64,000 bases of DNA from Rhizobacter koreensis (GTDB lineage: Bacteria; Pseudomonadota; Gammaproteobacteria; Burkholderiales; Burkholderiaceae_C), in contig NZ_JABWMJ010000004.1 in assembly GCF_013366375.1 (NCBI RefSeq), positions 62,001 through 126,000 of the forward strand, in the 5' to 3' direction. The notes beneath the pieces are model-generated. The model was given only the letters and a program-made list of their open reading frames with translations, was not told the origin of the DNA and did not search any database. This document shows, in pieces, positions 8,675 to 16,059 of the stretch. The translations under genes and the position numbers were made by a program. The number at the start of each line of letters is the position of its first letter. Position 1 is the stretch's first letter.

Positions 8675-9523
8675 ATGGCCTACGTAGTCCCTGCCGAATT
8701 CGTCTCCAAGATGGTCGACGCCGGCGAGTCCAAGCTCGTCATGTCGACGCGCGACACCCTGATCCGCGCCTACATGGCCGGCGCCATCCTCGCACTCGCC
8801 GCCGCGTTCGCGGTCACGGTGACGGTGAATACCGGCAACGCGCTCATCGGTGCGCTGCTCTTCCCGGTGGGCTTCTGCCTGCTCTACCTGATGGGCTTCG
8901 ACCTGCTCACCGGCGTGTTCACGCTGGCGCCGCTGGCGGTGCTCGATCGGCGTCCGGGCGCCACCTGGACCGGCGTGCTGCGCAACTGGGGCCTGGTCTT
9001 CGTCGGCAACTTCGCCGGCGCGATCACGGTCGCGGTGTTCATGGCGATCGTGCTGACCTTCGGCTTCTCCGAGGCACCCAACGCGGTCGGGCAGAAGCTC
9101 GGCAGCATCGGCGAAGGGCGCACGCTCGGCTACGCCGCGCACGGCGGAGCCGGCATGCTGACCCTCTTCATCCGCGGCGTGATGTGCAACTGGATGGTCT
9201 CGACCGGCGTCGTCGCGGCGATGATGTCGACCTCGGTGTCGGGCAAGGTGATCGGCATGTGGATGCCGATCCTGGTGTTCTTCTACATGGGCTTCGAGCA
9301 CTCGATCGTCAACATGTTCCTGTTCCCGGCCGGCCTGATGCTCGGCGGCCACTTCACGTTCATGGACTACCTGCTCTGGAACGAGATCCCCACCGTGGTC
9401 GGCAACCTGGTCGGCGGTCTGACCTTCGTCGGGGCGACGCTTTACGCGACGCACTACAAGACGGCGCCCAAGCGCGACCTCACGACGCGCGCCGACACGC
9501 GGGCCAAGCGCGCCGCCGCTTGA
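8675..9523 (+). CDS. Formate/nitrite transporter family channel (NirC-like)
   Basis: A 282-residue inner-membrane FNT channel, expected to import nitrite for NirBD. The family features are an N-terminal amphipathic start, six hydrophobic segments, the VGFCLLYLMGFDLLTGVFTL-type segment of the second helix and the repeat-related GVMCNWMVSTGV (N of the CNW motif lines the pore) and GFEHSIVNMF segments, in which the conserved pore His is visible. The start ATG at 8675 follows nirD by 31 bp with an SD-like AGG (ctcctggaag). Its TGA stop overlaps the TTG start of the kinase/phosphatase gene, which implies translational coupling. Confidence 0.95.
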   Translation: MAYVVPAEFVSKMVDAGESKLVMSTRDTLIRAYMAGAILALAAAFAVTVTVNTGNALIGALLFPVGFCLLYLMGFDLLTGVFTLAPLAVLDRRPGATWTGVLRNWGLVFVGNFAGAITVAVFMAIVLTFGFSEAPNAVGQKLGSIGEGRTLGYAAHGGAGMLTLFIRGVMCNWMVSTGVVAAMMSTSVSGKVIGMWMPILVFFYMGFEHSIVNMFLFPAGLMLGGHFTFMDYLLWNEIPTVVGNLVGGLTFVGATLYATHYKTAPKRDLTTRADTRAKRAAA

Positions 9524-11256
9524 CGCTCGAAGTCCGTATCGGCCAGCACTCGCTCGCAGGTCCGGGCAAGACCAACCAGGACTTCCACGGCGCGGTGCTG
9601 GCGCGCGGCGCCCAGCTCGCGAGCAAGGGCATCGTGGTCGCGCTCGCCGACGGCATCGGCAGCAGCCGCGTCAGCCACGTCGCGAGCGCCACCGCGGTCC
9701 GCGGCTTTCTCGACGACTACTACGCCACGTCCGACGCCTGGCCGGTGCGCCGTGCCGCGCAGTGCGTGCTGCAGGCGACCAATGCGTGGCTGCACGCGCA
9801 GACGCAGCGCGGCGCCGGGCGCCGCGATCGCGACCTCGGCTGCATCTGCACGTTCAGCGCGCTGGTGCTGAAGGGTCGCGAGGCGCACCTGCTGCACGTC
9901 GGCGACGCGCGCGTGTACCGGCTGCATCCGCAGTCTCTCGAGCAGCTGAGCGAAGACCATCGCGTCCGTGCCGACCACGGCGGCACCTACCTCGGCCGCG
10001 CCCTCGGCGTCGACCGCAGCGTCGACATCGACTACCTCGCGTGGCCGCTCGAGGCAGGCGAGACCTACCTTCTCGCGACCGACGGTGCGTACGAGTACCT
10101 CGATGCCGGGGCGGTGCAGGCGGCGCTCGCGGCAAACGCCGACGACCTCGACGCCGTCGCGGCGGCGCTCGCCCGAGCGGCACGGGCGAGCGGCAGCGAC
10201 GACGACGCGACCGTGCAGATCGTGCGCGTCGACGCCTTGCCGCCGCCGGCGTCGCATGCCCTGCAGCACGCACGCGAAGGTCTCGTCGTGTCCCCGCCGC
10301 TACGCCCAGGCGAGCGCTTCGAGGGCTACACGATCGTGCGCGAGCTTCACGTGAGTCCGCGCAGCCATGTGCACCTCGCACTCGAAGACGCGAGCGGGCG
10401 GCACGTGGCGATCAAGACGCCGTCGATCGAAGCCGCCGACGACCCGTCGATGCTCGACCGCTTCATGCTCGAGGAGTGGGTCGCGCGGCGCGTCGACAAC
10501 CCGCACGTGCTGAAGGCCGCGCGCGACGACGCGCCGCGTCGGCATCTGTTCGTCGCGATGGAATACGTCGATGGCCAGACGCTCGCGCAATGGATGATCG
10601 ACCACCCCGCGCCGGGCCTCGACGCGGTGCGCGGCCTCGTCGCGCAAGCCGCGCGCGGGTTGCAGGCGCTGCATCGCCAGGAGATGGTCCATCTCGACGT
10701 GCGGCCCGCCAACCTGATGCTCGACGCCAGCGGCACGGTCCGCCTCATCGACTTCGGCGCGACGTGGGTGGCGGGGCTCGCCGAACGCGACGCCGAGCCC
10801 GCCCCGCAAGGGCCGGCGGGCGAGCTGCAGTACGCGGCGCCCGAGGCGCTGCTCGGCCGTGCGGTCGACGCTCGGGCCGACCTGTTCTCGCTCGCCGTCG
10901 TCACCTACCAGCTGCTGACCGGTGCGTTGCCGTATGGGCTCGATCTCGCGCGCACCGGCTCGGAAGCGGACCTGAGCCGGCTGCGCTACGTGCCGGTGGG
11001 CGCGCATCGGTCCGACCTGCCGCCGTGGCTCGACCGCGTGCTGCGCAAGGCCCTGCAACCGAACCCCTCGCGGCGCCAGCAGGCGCTCTCGGAATTCATC
11101 CACGACCTGTGCCACCCCGGCCCGGAGTTCACGGTCGCGCACCGACGTCCGCTGCTCGAGCGCAACCCTGCTGCGTTCTGGCGTGGACTCGCCTTGCTGC
11201 TGGCGGCGGTGCTGGTGCTCGTTCTCGTCGGCATCGCCTTGCGGGCGAACGCCTGA
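9520..11256 (+). CDS. Bifunctional PP2C-type phosphatase / Ser-Thr protein kinase
   Basis: A 578-residue fusion. The N-terminal PP2C-like domain (about 1-240) shows NQDFHGAVL, ALADGIGSS, HVGDARVYRL, LATDGAYEYL and GSDDDATVQ, including the metal-binding Asp residues. The kinase domain (about 268-530) shows the ATP Lys299 (VAIKTP), the catalytic loop HLDVRPAN (His391, Asp393) and DFG at 411-413. A hydrophobic segment near residues 556-575 anchors the C-terminus, so the enzymatic parts face the cytoplasm. The start is a TTG that overlaps the channel gene stop (TTGA). Upstream in-frame starts would run through the transporter gene and are rejected. This fusion is a recurrent companion of nirBD-NirC/NarK loci in proteobacteria; its substrates are unknown to me. 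Confidence 0.9.
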   Translation: MTLEVRIGQHSLAGPGKTNQDFHGAVLARGAQLASKGIVVALADGIGSSRVSHVASATAVRGFLDDYYATSDAWPVRRAAQCVLQATNAWLHAQTQRGAGRRDRDLGCICTFSALVLKGREAHLLHVGDARVYRLHPQSLEQLSEDHRVRADHGGTYLGRALGVDRSVDIDYLAWPLEAGETYLLATDGAYEYLDAGAVQAALAANADDLDAVAAALARAARASGSDDDATVQIVRVDALPPPASHALQHAREGLVVSPPLRPGERFEGYTIVRELHVSPRSHVHLALEDASGRHVAIKTPSIEAADDPSMLDRFMLEEWVARRVDNPHVLKAARDDAPRRHLFVAMEYVDGQTLAQWMIDHPAPGLDAVRGLVAQAARGLQALHRQEMVHLDVRPANLMLDASGTVRLIDFGATWVAGLAERDAEPAPQGPAGELQYAAPEALLGRAVDARADLFSLAVVTYQLLTGALPYGLDLARTGSEADLSRLRYVPVGAHRSDLPPWLDRVLRKALQPNPSRRQQALSEFIHDLCHPGPEFTVAHRRPLLERNPAAFWRGLALLLAAVLVLVLVGIALRANA

Positions 11257-11284
11257 AGCGGCGGTCGGCCTGCCGAGCGGACGT

Positions 11285-11309
11285 GAAAAAGGCCCCGGTT
11301 GGGGGCCTT
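11285..11309 (-). terminator. Intrinsic terminator after the PAG-repeat protein gene
   Basis: The arms aaggcccc (11289-11296) and ggggcctt (11302-11309) with a 5-nt loop are followed on the minus strand by TTTTT (complement of aaaaa at 11286-11290). It serves the minus-strand gene ending at 11447 and may also limit the nir operon arriving from the left. Confidence 0.8.
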
Positions 11310-11382
11310 GTCTCGGGACGTGAAAGCGCGTTGCTGGAATGCCGGGCTCGCCGCGGCGACTCGCGCGGCTGCGATCGGTCGG

Positions 11383-11399
11383 ACCGATCCATGCGGGCG
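11383..11399. repeat. Perfect palindrome with GGTCGGACC core
   Basis: GATCGGTC-G-GACCGATC has 8-bp arms and a 1-bp centre, between the convergent ends of the kinase/phosphatase and PAG-repeat genes. It is the longest of the recurring GGTCNGACC palindromes. Being between gene ends, it is unlikely to be a simple promoter operator. Confidence 0.5.
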
Positions 11400-11446
11400 A
11401 CGCGAGCACCGGCCGCATCGACCCGGACGGGCAATCGCAGGGCTGC

Positions 11447-11824
11447 TCAGTCGGCGACCGGAGCGTTCGCGCGGTGGTACGTCGCGGTGATCGCGTCGAC
11501 CGGGCCTTCACCGGCGGGGACCAGCGCGCCGGCGTTGCGGGCCTGGAGCGTCTGGGTCTTGACGTCGGCACGGGCGAGCACCGACGCGGACGAGCGCAGG
11601 TTGCCGACCGGGCCCTGACCCGCGGGGATCAGCTCGCCACGCACACGGGCTTGCGCGATCTGCGAGCGAACCTGCTCGCGGCTGACGCTGGAGGTCTGCG
11701 CGACCGGGTTGTCGATCGGGCCTTGCCCGGCCGGAGCCAGCGAATACGTGCCTGCATTGGCGAGGGAGGCGCCGTTCAGCAGGGCAATGGCGGTGGCGGC
11801 GAGGAGGGTCTTGTTGCTCTTCAT
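11447..11824 (-). CDS. Small secreted protein with three PAG-Q/E-GP repeats (DUF4148-like)
   Basis: A 125-residue exported protein of unknown function. It has a clear signal peptide (MKSNKTLLAATAIALL, likely cut after ASLANA). The mature part contains three related units, each with PAGQGPIDN, PAGQGPVGN or PAGEGPVDA. The last two units are preceded by a helical stretch of the form R-x-x-V-x-x-Q-x-x-x-AR. This resembles DUF4148-type periplasmic proteins common in Burkholderiales, but the match is by eye. The start at 11824 has SD AAGGAA, and a terminator follows at 11285-11309, so it is a single-gene unit divergent from a LysR regulator. Confidence 0.75.
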   Translation of the reverse strand: MKSNKTLLAATAIALLNGASLANAGTYSLAPAGQGPIDNPVAQTSSVSREQVRSQIAQARVRGELIPAGQGPVGNLRSSASVLARADVKTQTLQARNAGALVPAGEGPVDAITATYHRANAPVAD

Positions 11825-11956
11825 GATGCAGTTCCTTGAACGTTGGAGTGGATGGGCACGGCGGCATGGGTTGCCACGCCGTCCTGTCCGCTTCGGTCGC
11901 CTGTCCTGGTGGGTCGAGCGCCGATGCAGTCAATGTAGGCCTTGGAGCTCCCCGGA

Positions 11957-11997
11957 CCAAGGCGTCCGCCGCCAAGGCGTCATTGCGCGATTCGCAA
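11957..11997. promoter_or_regulatory. Direct repeats and a LysR-type box in the divergent regulator interval
   Basis: Two copies of CCAAGGCGTC start at 11957 and 11972, a 15-bp period. They are followed by TTGCG-CGATT-CGCAA at 11983-11997, an inverted repeat of the T-N11-A type bound by LysR regulators. They lie 90-130 bp before the LysR gene at 12084 and could control it and the divergent PAG-repeat gene. Confidence 0.5.
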
Positions 11998-12083
11998 GGA
12001 TCGATCCCCGGCGCGCCGACCGTCGACGCCCGCCGGCCTAGACTCGGGCGCACTGGAAACCATGGCAGCGGGCTGAGAAGGAC

Positions 12084-13040
12084 ATGGATCGATTGCTGTC
12101 GATGCGCGCGTTCGTGCGTGTGGTCGACGAACGAAGCTTCGCCGCGGCCGCGCGCGCGCTCGACGCGGCACCGGCGGCGGTCACGCGTCTTGTCGCGGAC
12201 CTCGAAGCCCACCTCGGCGTGCGGCTGCTGCATCGCACGACCCGGCGCCTGGCCCTCACCGAGGCCGGCGAGGAATACCTCGCGCGGGCGCGCCAGATCC
12301 TTGCCGACATCGAGGAGGCCGAGGCGCTGGCGACGCGCTCGACGGTGCAGCCGTGCGGGCGCGTGCGCGTGCTGGTGTCGCCGGCGTTCTCGTACCACCA
12401 GCTCGCCAAGCACCTGCCGCGCTTCTTCGCGCGGTATCCCGACGTGGCGCTCGACCTCGCCAGCAGTGGGCTGCTCGACATGGCCCACGAGGCCTTCGAC
12501 GTGTCGCTGCTGATGACGCAGGGCGAGCTCGAGCACGGCGAGTTCGTCGCCCATCGGCTGGCCACCTCGCTCGTCGTGCTCGCCGCCGCGCCGGCGTACC
12601 TGGCGCGCCACGGCACGCCGCGGTCGCCCCCCGATCTCGCGAACCATGCCTCGCTGGTGATCAATTCGGTGAGCGTGCCCCGCACCGTGACGCTGCACTG
12701 CGACGACCCCGGCGGCACCTGCGACGGTGCCGAAGCCCGCACGAGCGAGTACCTGCCGCGCAGCGTGTTGGCCGCCGAGCACGCCGACACCCTGATGGCC
12801 GCGGCGATCGCCGGCGTCGGCATCGCGGGATTGCCGTCGTTCATGCTCGAAGATGCGCTCGCCGCCGGCACCCTGGTGCGCGTGCTGCCCGGCTGGCACT
12901 ACACCGGCCTCACGCTCTACGCCGCGATGCCGACCCGCAAGTACGTGCCCGCGCGGACCCGCGCGCTCGTCGACTTCCTGATCGAGACGTTCCAGTCGGA
13001 AGGCGACCCGTGGCTGCGGGCAACGCTGCCCACCCAGTGA
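12084..13040 (+). CDS. LysR-family transcriptional regulator
   Basis: A 318-residue regulator. The N-terminal winged helix-turn-helix (residues 1-60) reads SMRAFVRVVDERSFAAAARA and LHRTTRRLALTEAGEEYL, both typical of LysR proteins. The remainder is the periplasmic-binding-like effector domain, with the usual VRVLVSPAFS start and GVGIAGLPSFMLEDALAAG near the C-terminus. The start ATG at 12084 has SD AGAAGGA. The effector is unknown. Likely targets are itself and the divergent PAG-repeat gene, separated by 259 bp that contain LysR-type boxes. The UbiX-like gene converges from the other side and is probably not a target. Confidence 0.92.
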   Translation: MDRLLSMRAFVRVVDERSFAAAARALDAAPAAVTRLVADLEAHLGVRLLHRTTRRLALTEAGEEYLARARQILADIEEAEALATRSTVQPCGRVRVLVSPAFSYHQLAKHLPRFFARYPDVALDLASSGLLDMAHEAFDVSLLMTQGELEHGEFVAHRLATSLVVLAAAPAYLARHGTPRSPPDLANHASLVINSVSVPRTVTLHCDDPGGTCDGAEARTSEYLPRSVLAAEHADTLMAAAIAGVGIAGLPSFMLEDALAAGTLVRVLPGWHYTGLTLYAAMPTRKYVPARTRALVDFLIETFQSEGDPWLRATLPTQ

Positions 13041-13074
13041 AGCGCGGGGCCGACCGTCGCGTCCGTTCGCGATC

Positions 13075-13083
13075 GGTCTGACC
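13075..13083. repeat. GGTCNGACC palindrome (GGTCTGACC)
   Basis: One of the recurring GGTCNGACC sites, located between the convergent ends of the LysR gene (13040) and the UbiX-like gene (13132). Confidence 0.35.
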
Positions 13084-13131
13084 TTCAAAGAAAGTTCGAC
13101 CCTGCACGGCGGGTCGCCCGGATGTTGCGGG

Positions 13132-13722
13132 TCAGGTGCTGTCGTCGCCGCGCTGCTGCAGTCCACTCCAGCGCTTGAGCAGCCCCTGGTGCGGAATGTC
13201 GAACAGGTCGAGCGTGCGGCCGACGGTGTGATCGACCTGCTCGTCGATCGTCTGCGGGCGGTTGTAGAACGCGGGGACCGGCGGGCAGACGATGGCGCCC
13301 ATCTCGGTGACGGCGACCATGTTGCGCAGGTGCCCGAGGTGGAGCGGGCTTTCGCGCGCGAGCAGCACCAGGCGGCGACGTTCCTTGAGCACGACGTCGG
13401 CGGCACGCGTCACCAGGTTGTCGGTGACGCCGGTCGCGATCGCGGCCAGGGTGCGCATCGAGCAGGGCGCGATCACCATGCCGGCGGTCGGCCACGAGCC
13501 GCTCGCGATGCTCGCGCCGATGTCGCGGACGTTGTGCGCGCGGGTCGCGAGCGCCTCGACGTGCGAGCGCTGCAGGTCCAGCTCCTGCGCGAGCGTGAGC
13601 GCCGCCGACGGCGTCATCACGAGGTCGGTTTCCCAACCGGGCACCTCGCGCATGGCCTGGAGCAGGCGCACGCCGTAGACGGCACCGCTCGCTCCGGTGA
13701 TGGCGACGATGAGGCGGGTCAT
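13132..13722 (-). CDS. ubiX: UbiX/Pad1-type flavin prenyltransferase
   Basis: A 196-residue flavoprotein that makes prenylated FMN for UbiD-type decarboxylases. Hallmarks are the N-terminal RLIVAITGASGAVYGVRLL with the phosphate-binding loop, MTPSAALTLAQE, GSWPTAGMVIAPCSMRTLAAIATG and the C-terminal VLLARESPLHLGHLRNM ... PPVPAFYNRPQ segment. An ATG at 13758 is in frame, but the one at 13722 starts exactly at the family N-terminus and has SD GAGGA, so it is preferred. No ubiD gene is nearby, so it may serve ubiquinone synthesis or an unlinked decarboxylase. Confidence 0.92.
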   Translation of the reverse strand: MTRLIVAITGASGAVYGVRLLQAMREVPGWETDLVMTPSAALTLAQELDLQRSHVEALATRAHNVRDIGASIASGSWPTAGMVIAPCSMRTLAAIATGVTDNLVTRAADVVLKERRRLVLLARESPLHLGHLRNMVAVTEMGAIVCPPVPAFYNRPQTIDEQVDHTVGRTLDLFDIPHQGLLKRWSGLQQRGDDST

Positions 13723-14067
13723 GTCGCGGTCCTCAGCGGATCTTTGACATCGATCCATGCCGATGTGCGCGGCGCCGTGCTGACGACGTGAGCGGGCGTG
13801 GTGTGAGGCGATGGCATGAAGGCGGAGTGCGCGCGTTGGAGCGACCAGGCTTTGAAAGGTGACCGCAGGGCGATGGGCGTGATGATGCGCCTGGATCGAG
13901 CGCGTCAGTTTCGCATCGAGCTTTCGCGGCCGCGCAGGGCGGGTGCCGTTCGGCGCTGCGCCGCTCTTGCAGCGGGCAGCGACGGTGTTGCAGGTCCGAC
14001 CGCGTCGTCCGGATAGCGACGTTGCGTGAAGGAAGCGAGGAGGTTATTCGTGCTCGATGCGTTCCGG
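13723..14067. other. Intergenic region with no gene recognised
   Basis: This lies upstream of the UbiX-like gene and downstream of the RibD-type reductase. A GGTCCGACC palindrome lies at 13993-14001. A short frame at 13816-14016 lacks a good SD and any motif. I see no clear promoter. Confidence 0.5.
13993..14001. repeat. GGTCNGACC palindrome (GGTCCGACC)
   Basis: One of the recurring intergenic GGTCNGACC sites, about 270 bp upstream of the UbiX-like gene start. Confidence 0.35.
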
Positions 14068-14712
14068 CTACGAACGCGCCAGCACCACATGCGTCGCCGC
14101 GTCGGACGCGGCACGTTCCACGACGCGAAAGCCGAGCGCACGAAGGTCGATGCCGGCGAACAGCGCCTCGCCCTCGCCGAGCGCGACTGGCGCGAGCGCC
14201 AGGTGCATGGTGTCGACGAGGCCGGCGCGCAGGTATTGCCGCACCGTCTCGACACCACCGCCGATCTTGACGTCCTTGTCGCCGGCGGCGGCGCGCGCCT
14301 GCCGCAGCGCCGACTCGATGCCGTCACTGACGAAGTAGAAGGTGGTTCCGCCTTCCATCTCGATCGACGGTCGGGGGTGATGCGTGAGGATGAAGGTCGG
14401 CGCGTGGTAGGGCGGGTTGTCGCCCCACCAACCCTTCCACGTTTCATCCGGCCATGGGCCGCGCACCGGGCCGAACATGTTGCGGCCGAGGATGAACGCA
14501 CCGAAGCCGGCCATCGCCTGCTGGGCGTACTGGTCGTCGACGCCGGTGCTTCCACCGTCCTGCCCGACCATCGCGCGGAAGGTCCGCGTCGGAAAGAACC
14601 ACTGGAACAACTCGGGGCCATTCCGGCCCAGCGGTTGCGTCAGGCTCTGCTCGGGCCCGGCGGCAAAGCCGTCCAGAGAGACGCCGAAACCCGCTACTCG
14701 TACGCTCGTCAA
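14068..14712 (-). CDS. Dihydrofolate reductase-like (RibD C-terminal domain) protein
   Basis: A 214-residue single-domain protein of the RibD-C/YyaP group, a dihydrofolate-reductase fold that binds NADPH. Seen are the opening VRVAGFGVSLDGFAAGPEQ, FGAFILGRNMFGPVRGPWPD, PTFILTHHPRPS, the DVKIGGGVETVRQYLRAGLVD segment and a terminal strand with HVVLARS. This matches the family well over its full length. The start codon is TTG at 14712 with an upstream GGGAG; no nearer ATG fits the conserved N-terminus. Its substrate is unknown; family members are generic reductases, and this is not folate synthesis by itself. Confidence 0.88.
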   Translation of the reverse strand: MTSVRVAGFGVSLDGFAAGPEQSLTQPLGRNGPELFQWFFPTRTFRAMVGQDGGSTGVDDQYAQQAMAGFGAFILGRNMFGPVRGPWPDETWKGWWGDNPPYHAPTFILTHHPRPSIEMEGGTTFYFVSDGIESALRQARAAAGDKDVKIGGGVETVRQYLRAGLVDTMHLALAPVALGEGEALFAGIDLRALGFRVVERAASDAATHVVLARS

Positions 14713-15227
14713 TGCCTTCTCCCTTGTATGGAGCCGTCAGGTCGGCTCGAAGGGGAGGGAGGTGAACAGGTTGCGGGCGTGCCGTCAATGCAGGGGCGGC
14801 GTTCGGACCGCGCAGTGGCCGTGAATCGGCAGCCGTGTCGCCGTGGGCAGGTCCTCATCGGCACGGCGACAGGGCCGATGGCGGTCGGCCGTTGCTCACG
14901 GCTGAGGACCGATGGTGGTGAGACCGACCGTGCCAATATGCGCAGACGAGTAACCCGACGTGCCGACGACGCGGCGATCAGATCACGTGAGCCCTTTCGC
15001 GCGACGCGGGTCGTGTGCGAGCGATGTTCGCGCGTGTGAGATCACGGCGCTTCGGCAGGAGCCAGTGTGGGTTCGAGCAGGCGGTGGGCACGTGCCGATG
15101 GTCGCGACGATGCGCACGTCGATTCGCATGGGTACCGGTAGCCCGAAAGCCGAGAAGAAGGCCGCACTGCGGCCTTCGAAAACGGATCGGCAACGCCTCC
15201 GGCGCCGCCGATCAGCTGTGCGTGGCG
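14713..15227. other. Intergenic region with no gene recognised
   Basis: A 515-bp stretch upstream of the RibD-type gene and downstream of the minus-strand repeat-protein gene. It contains the hairpin at 15157-15177. Open frames here have no conserved features. Confidence 0.5.
15157..15177 (-). terminator. Probable terminator of the TPGDQNMGRTP-repeat gene
   Basis: The arms gaaggccgc (15157-15165) and gcggccttc (15169-15177) with a 3-nt loop are followed on the minus strand by TTCTC, a weak U-tract. It lies 50 bp past the stop codon of the repeat-protein gene. Confidence 0.6.
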
Positions 15228-15689
15228 TCAGTTGCGGTCGGCGCGCGCGCCACGGCGCATGGTGGTCGCGCCGCTGCCGGTGCGGTCGTCACCCATCATG
15301 CCGCCGCTGCGGTTGCCCGGCGTGCGACCCATGTTCTGGTCGCCTGGCGTGACCGCTGCGCTGGCAGCACTGCCAGCCGTGGCGGCCGCGCCACCACTGC
15401 CCATCATGCCGCCGCTGCGGTTGTTCGGCGTGCGACCCATGTTCTGGTCACCCGGCGTGACTGCCGCACTCGCCGCACGGCCGACGCTGCCCGCGGCCGA
15501 ACGCGCGGCGCTGTCGTTGCCCATCAGACCGCCGCTGCGGTTGTCGGGCGTGCGACCCATGTTCTGGTCGCCCGGCGTGACCGCGGCGCTTGCCGCGCGG
15601 CTCACAGCATTACCCGAGGGCTGCGCCGCGACGATGCCCGCCGAGGCGGCGACGGCGATGGTGACGATCGTGGTTCGAATGATGTGCAT
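15228..15689 (-). CDS. Secreted protein with three TPGDQNMGRTP repeats, function unknown
   Basis: A 153-residue exported protein that I cannot place in a family. Residues 1-22 form a signal peptide (IVTIAVAASAGIVAAQ). The mature part is almost entirely three near-identical units at residues 31-57, 71-97 and 107-133. Each runs AASAAVTPGDQNMGRTP-x-NRSGG-[LM]-MG, and they are separated by short Ser/Ala/Gly linkers. The tail is Arg-rich. No Cys is present, and composition is Gly/Ala/Ser/Asn-rich, suggesting a flexible or metal/polymer-binding chain. A sigma-54-type promoter sits immediately upstream, giving a 22-nt leader with SD AGGAGAG. Confidence 0.8.
   Translation of the reverse strand: MHIIRTTIVTIAVAASAGIVAAQPSGNAVSRAASAAVTPGDQNMGRTPDNRSGGLMGNDSAARSAAGSVGRAASAAVTPGDQNMGRTPNNRSGGMMGSGGAAATAGSAASAAVTPGDQNMGRTPGNRSGGMMGDDRTGSGATTMRRGARADRN
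15291..15599 (-). repeat. Three in-frame tandem coding repeats
   Basis: The unit with core GACCCATGTTCTGGTC (plus-strand gcgacccatgttctggtc, ggtg variants) occurs three times with periods of about 120 and 108 bp. It encodes the three protein repeats. The copies differ mainly at silent sites, so the amino-acid unit appears to be conserved by selection. Confidence 0.85.
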
Positions 15690-16059
15690 GGATCTCTCCT
15701 GCTAATTGGGACCATAGCGTCTGGCAATCCGCATGCCACCACCAGGCGCAGCCCTCCAAACAACGCGGTCTACGGCAGCTCTGCGACAGCGATGGCTTTG
15801 AACGATAGACGTGCCGCTCACGTGGCGACGAGCCTGATTGCAGTGACGCCGGCGGTGTGGCATCGCGCGGCGCGAATATCGCCTGCCCGATGAGGGCGCT
15901 TGTCAGGCAGCAGCAGGTCGCAGCGGGCCGTGCAGACCCTCGAGTCGCAAGACATCCATGCCCATGACAGTCGCTGCGTCCGCGCGCATCTCGCGCGAGC
16001 GTTCGTTTGCAGGCGGGGAGCCAGCAGGCCCGCCGCCGGCGTTCGCCTGCAGCCGCGGC
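15690..16059. other. Intergenic region with a sigma-54-type promoter, no gene recognised
   Basis: This holds the promoter of the repeat-protein gene at 15723-15738. The rest, up to the stop of the P1 peptidase gene, shows no recognisable gene or hairpin of note. Confidence 0.5.
15723..15738 (-). promoter_or_regulatory. Sigma-54-type promoter of the TPGDQNMGRTP-repeat gene
   Basis: On the minus strand TGGCATGCGGATTGCC matches TGGCACG-N4-TTGC with one mismatch and exact GG-N10-GC spacing. The predicted start is near 15712, 22 nt before the ATG, which leaves just enough room for the SD. The same DNA also forms TGGCA-N7-TGCCA. Confidence 0.6.
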
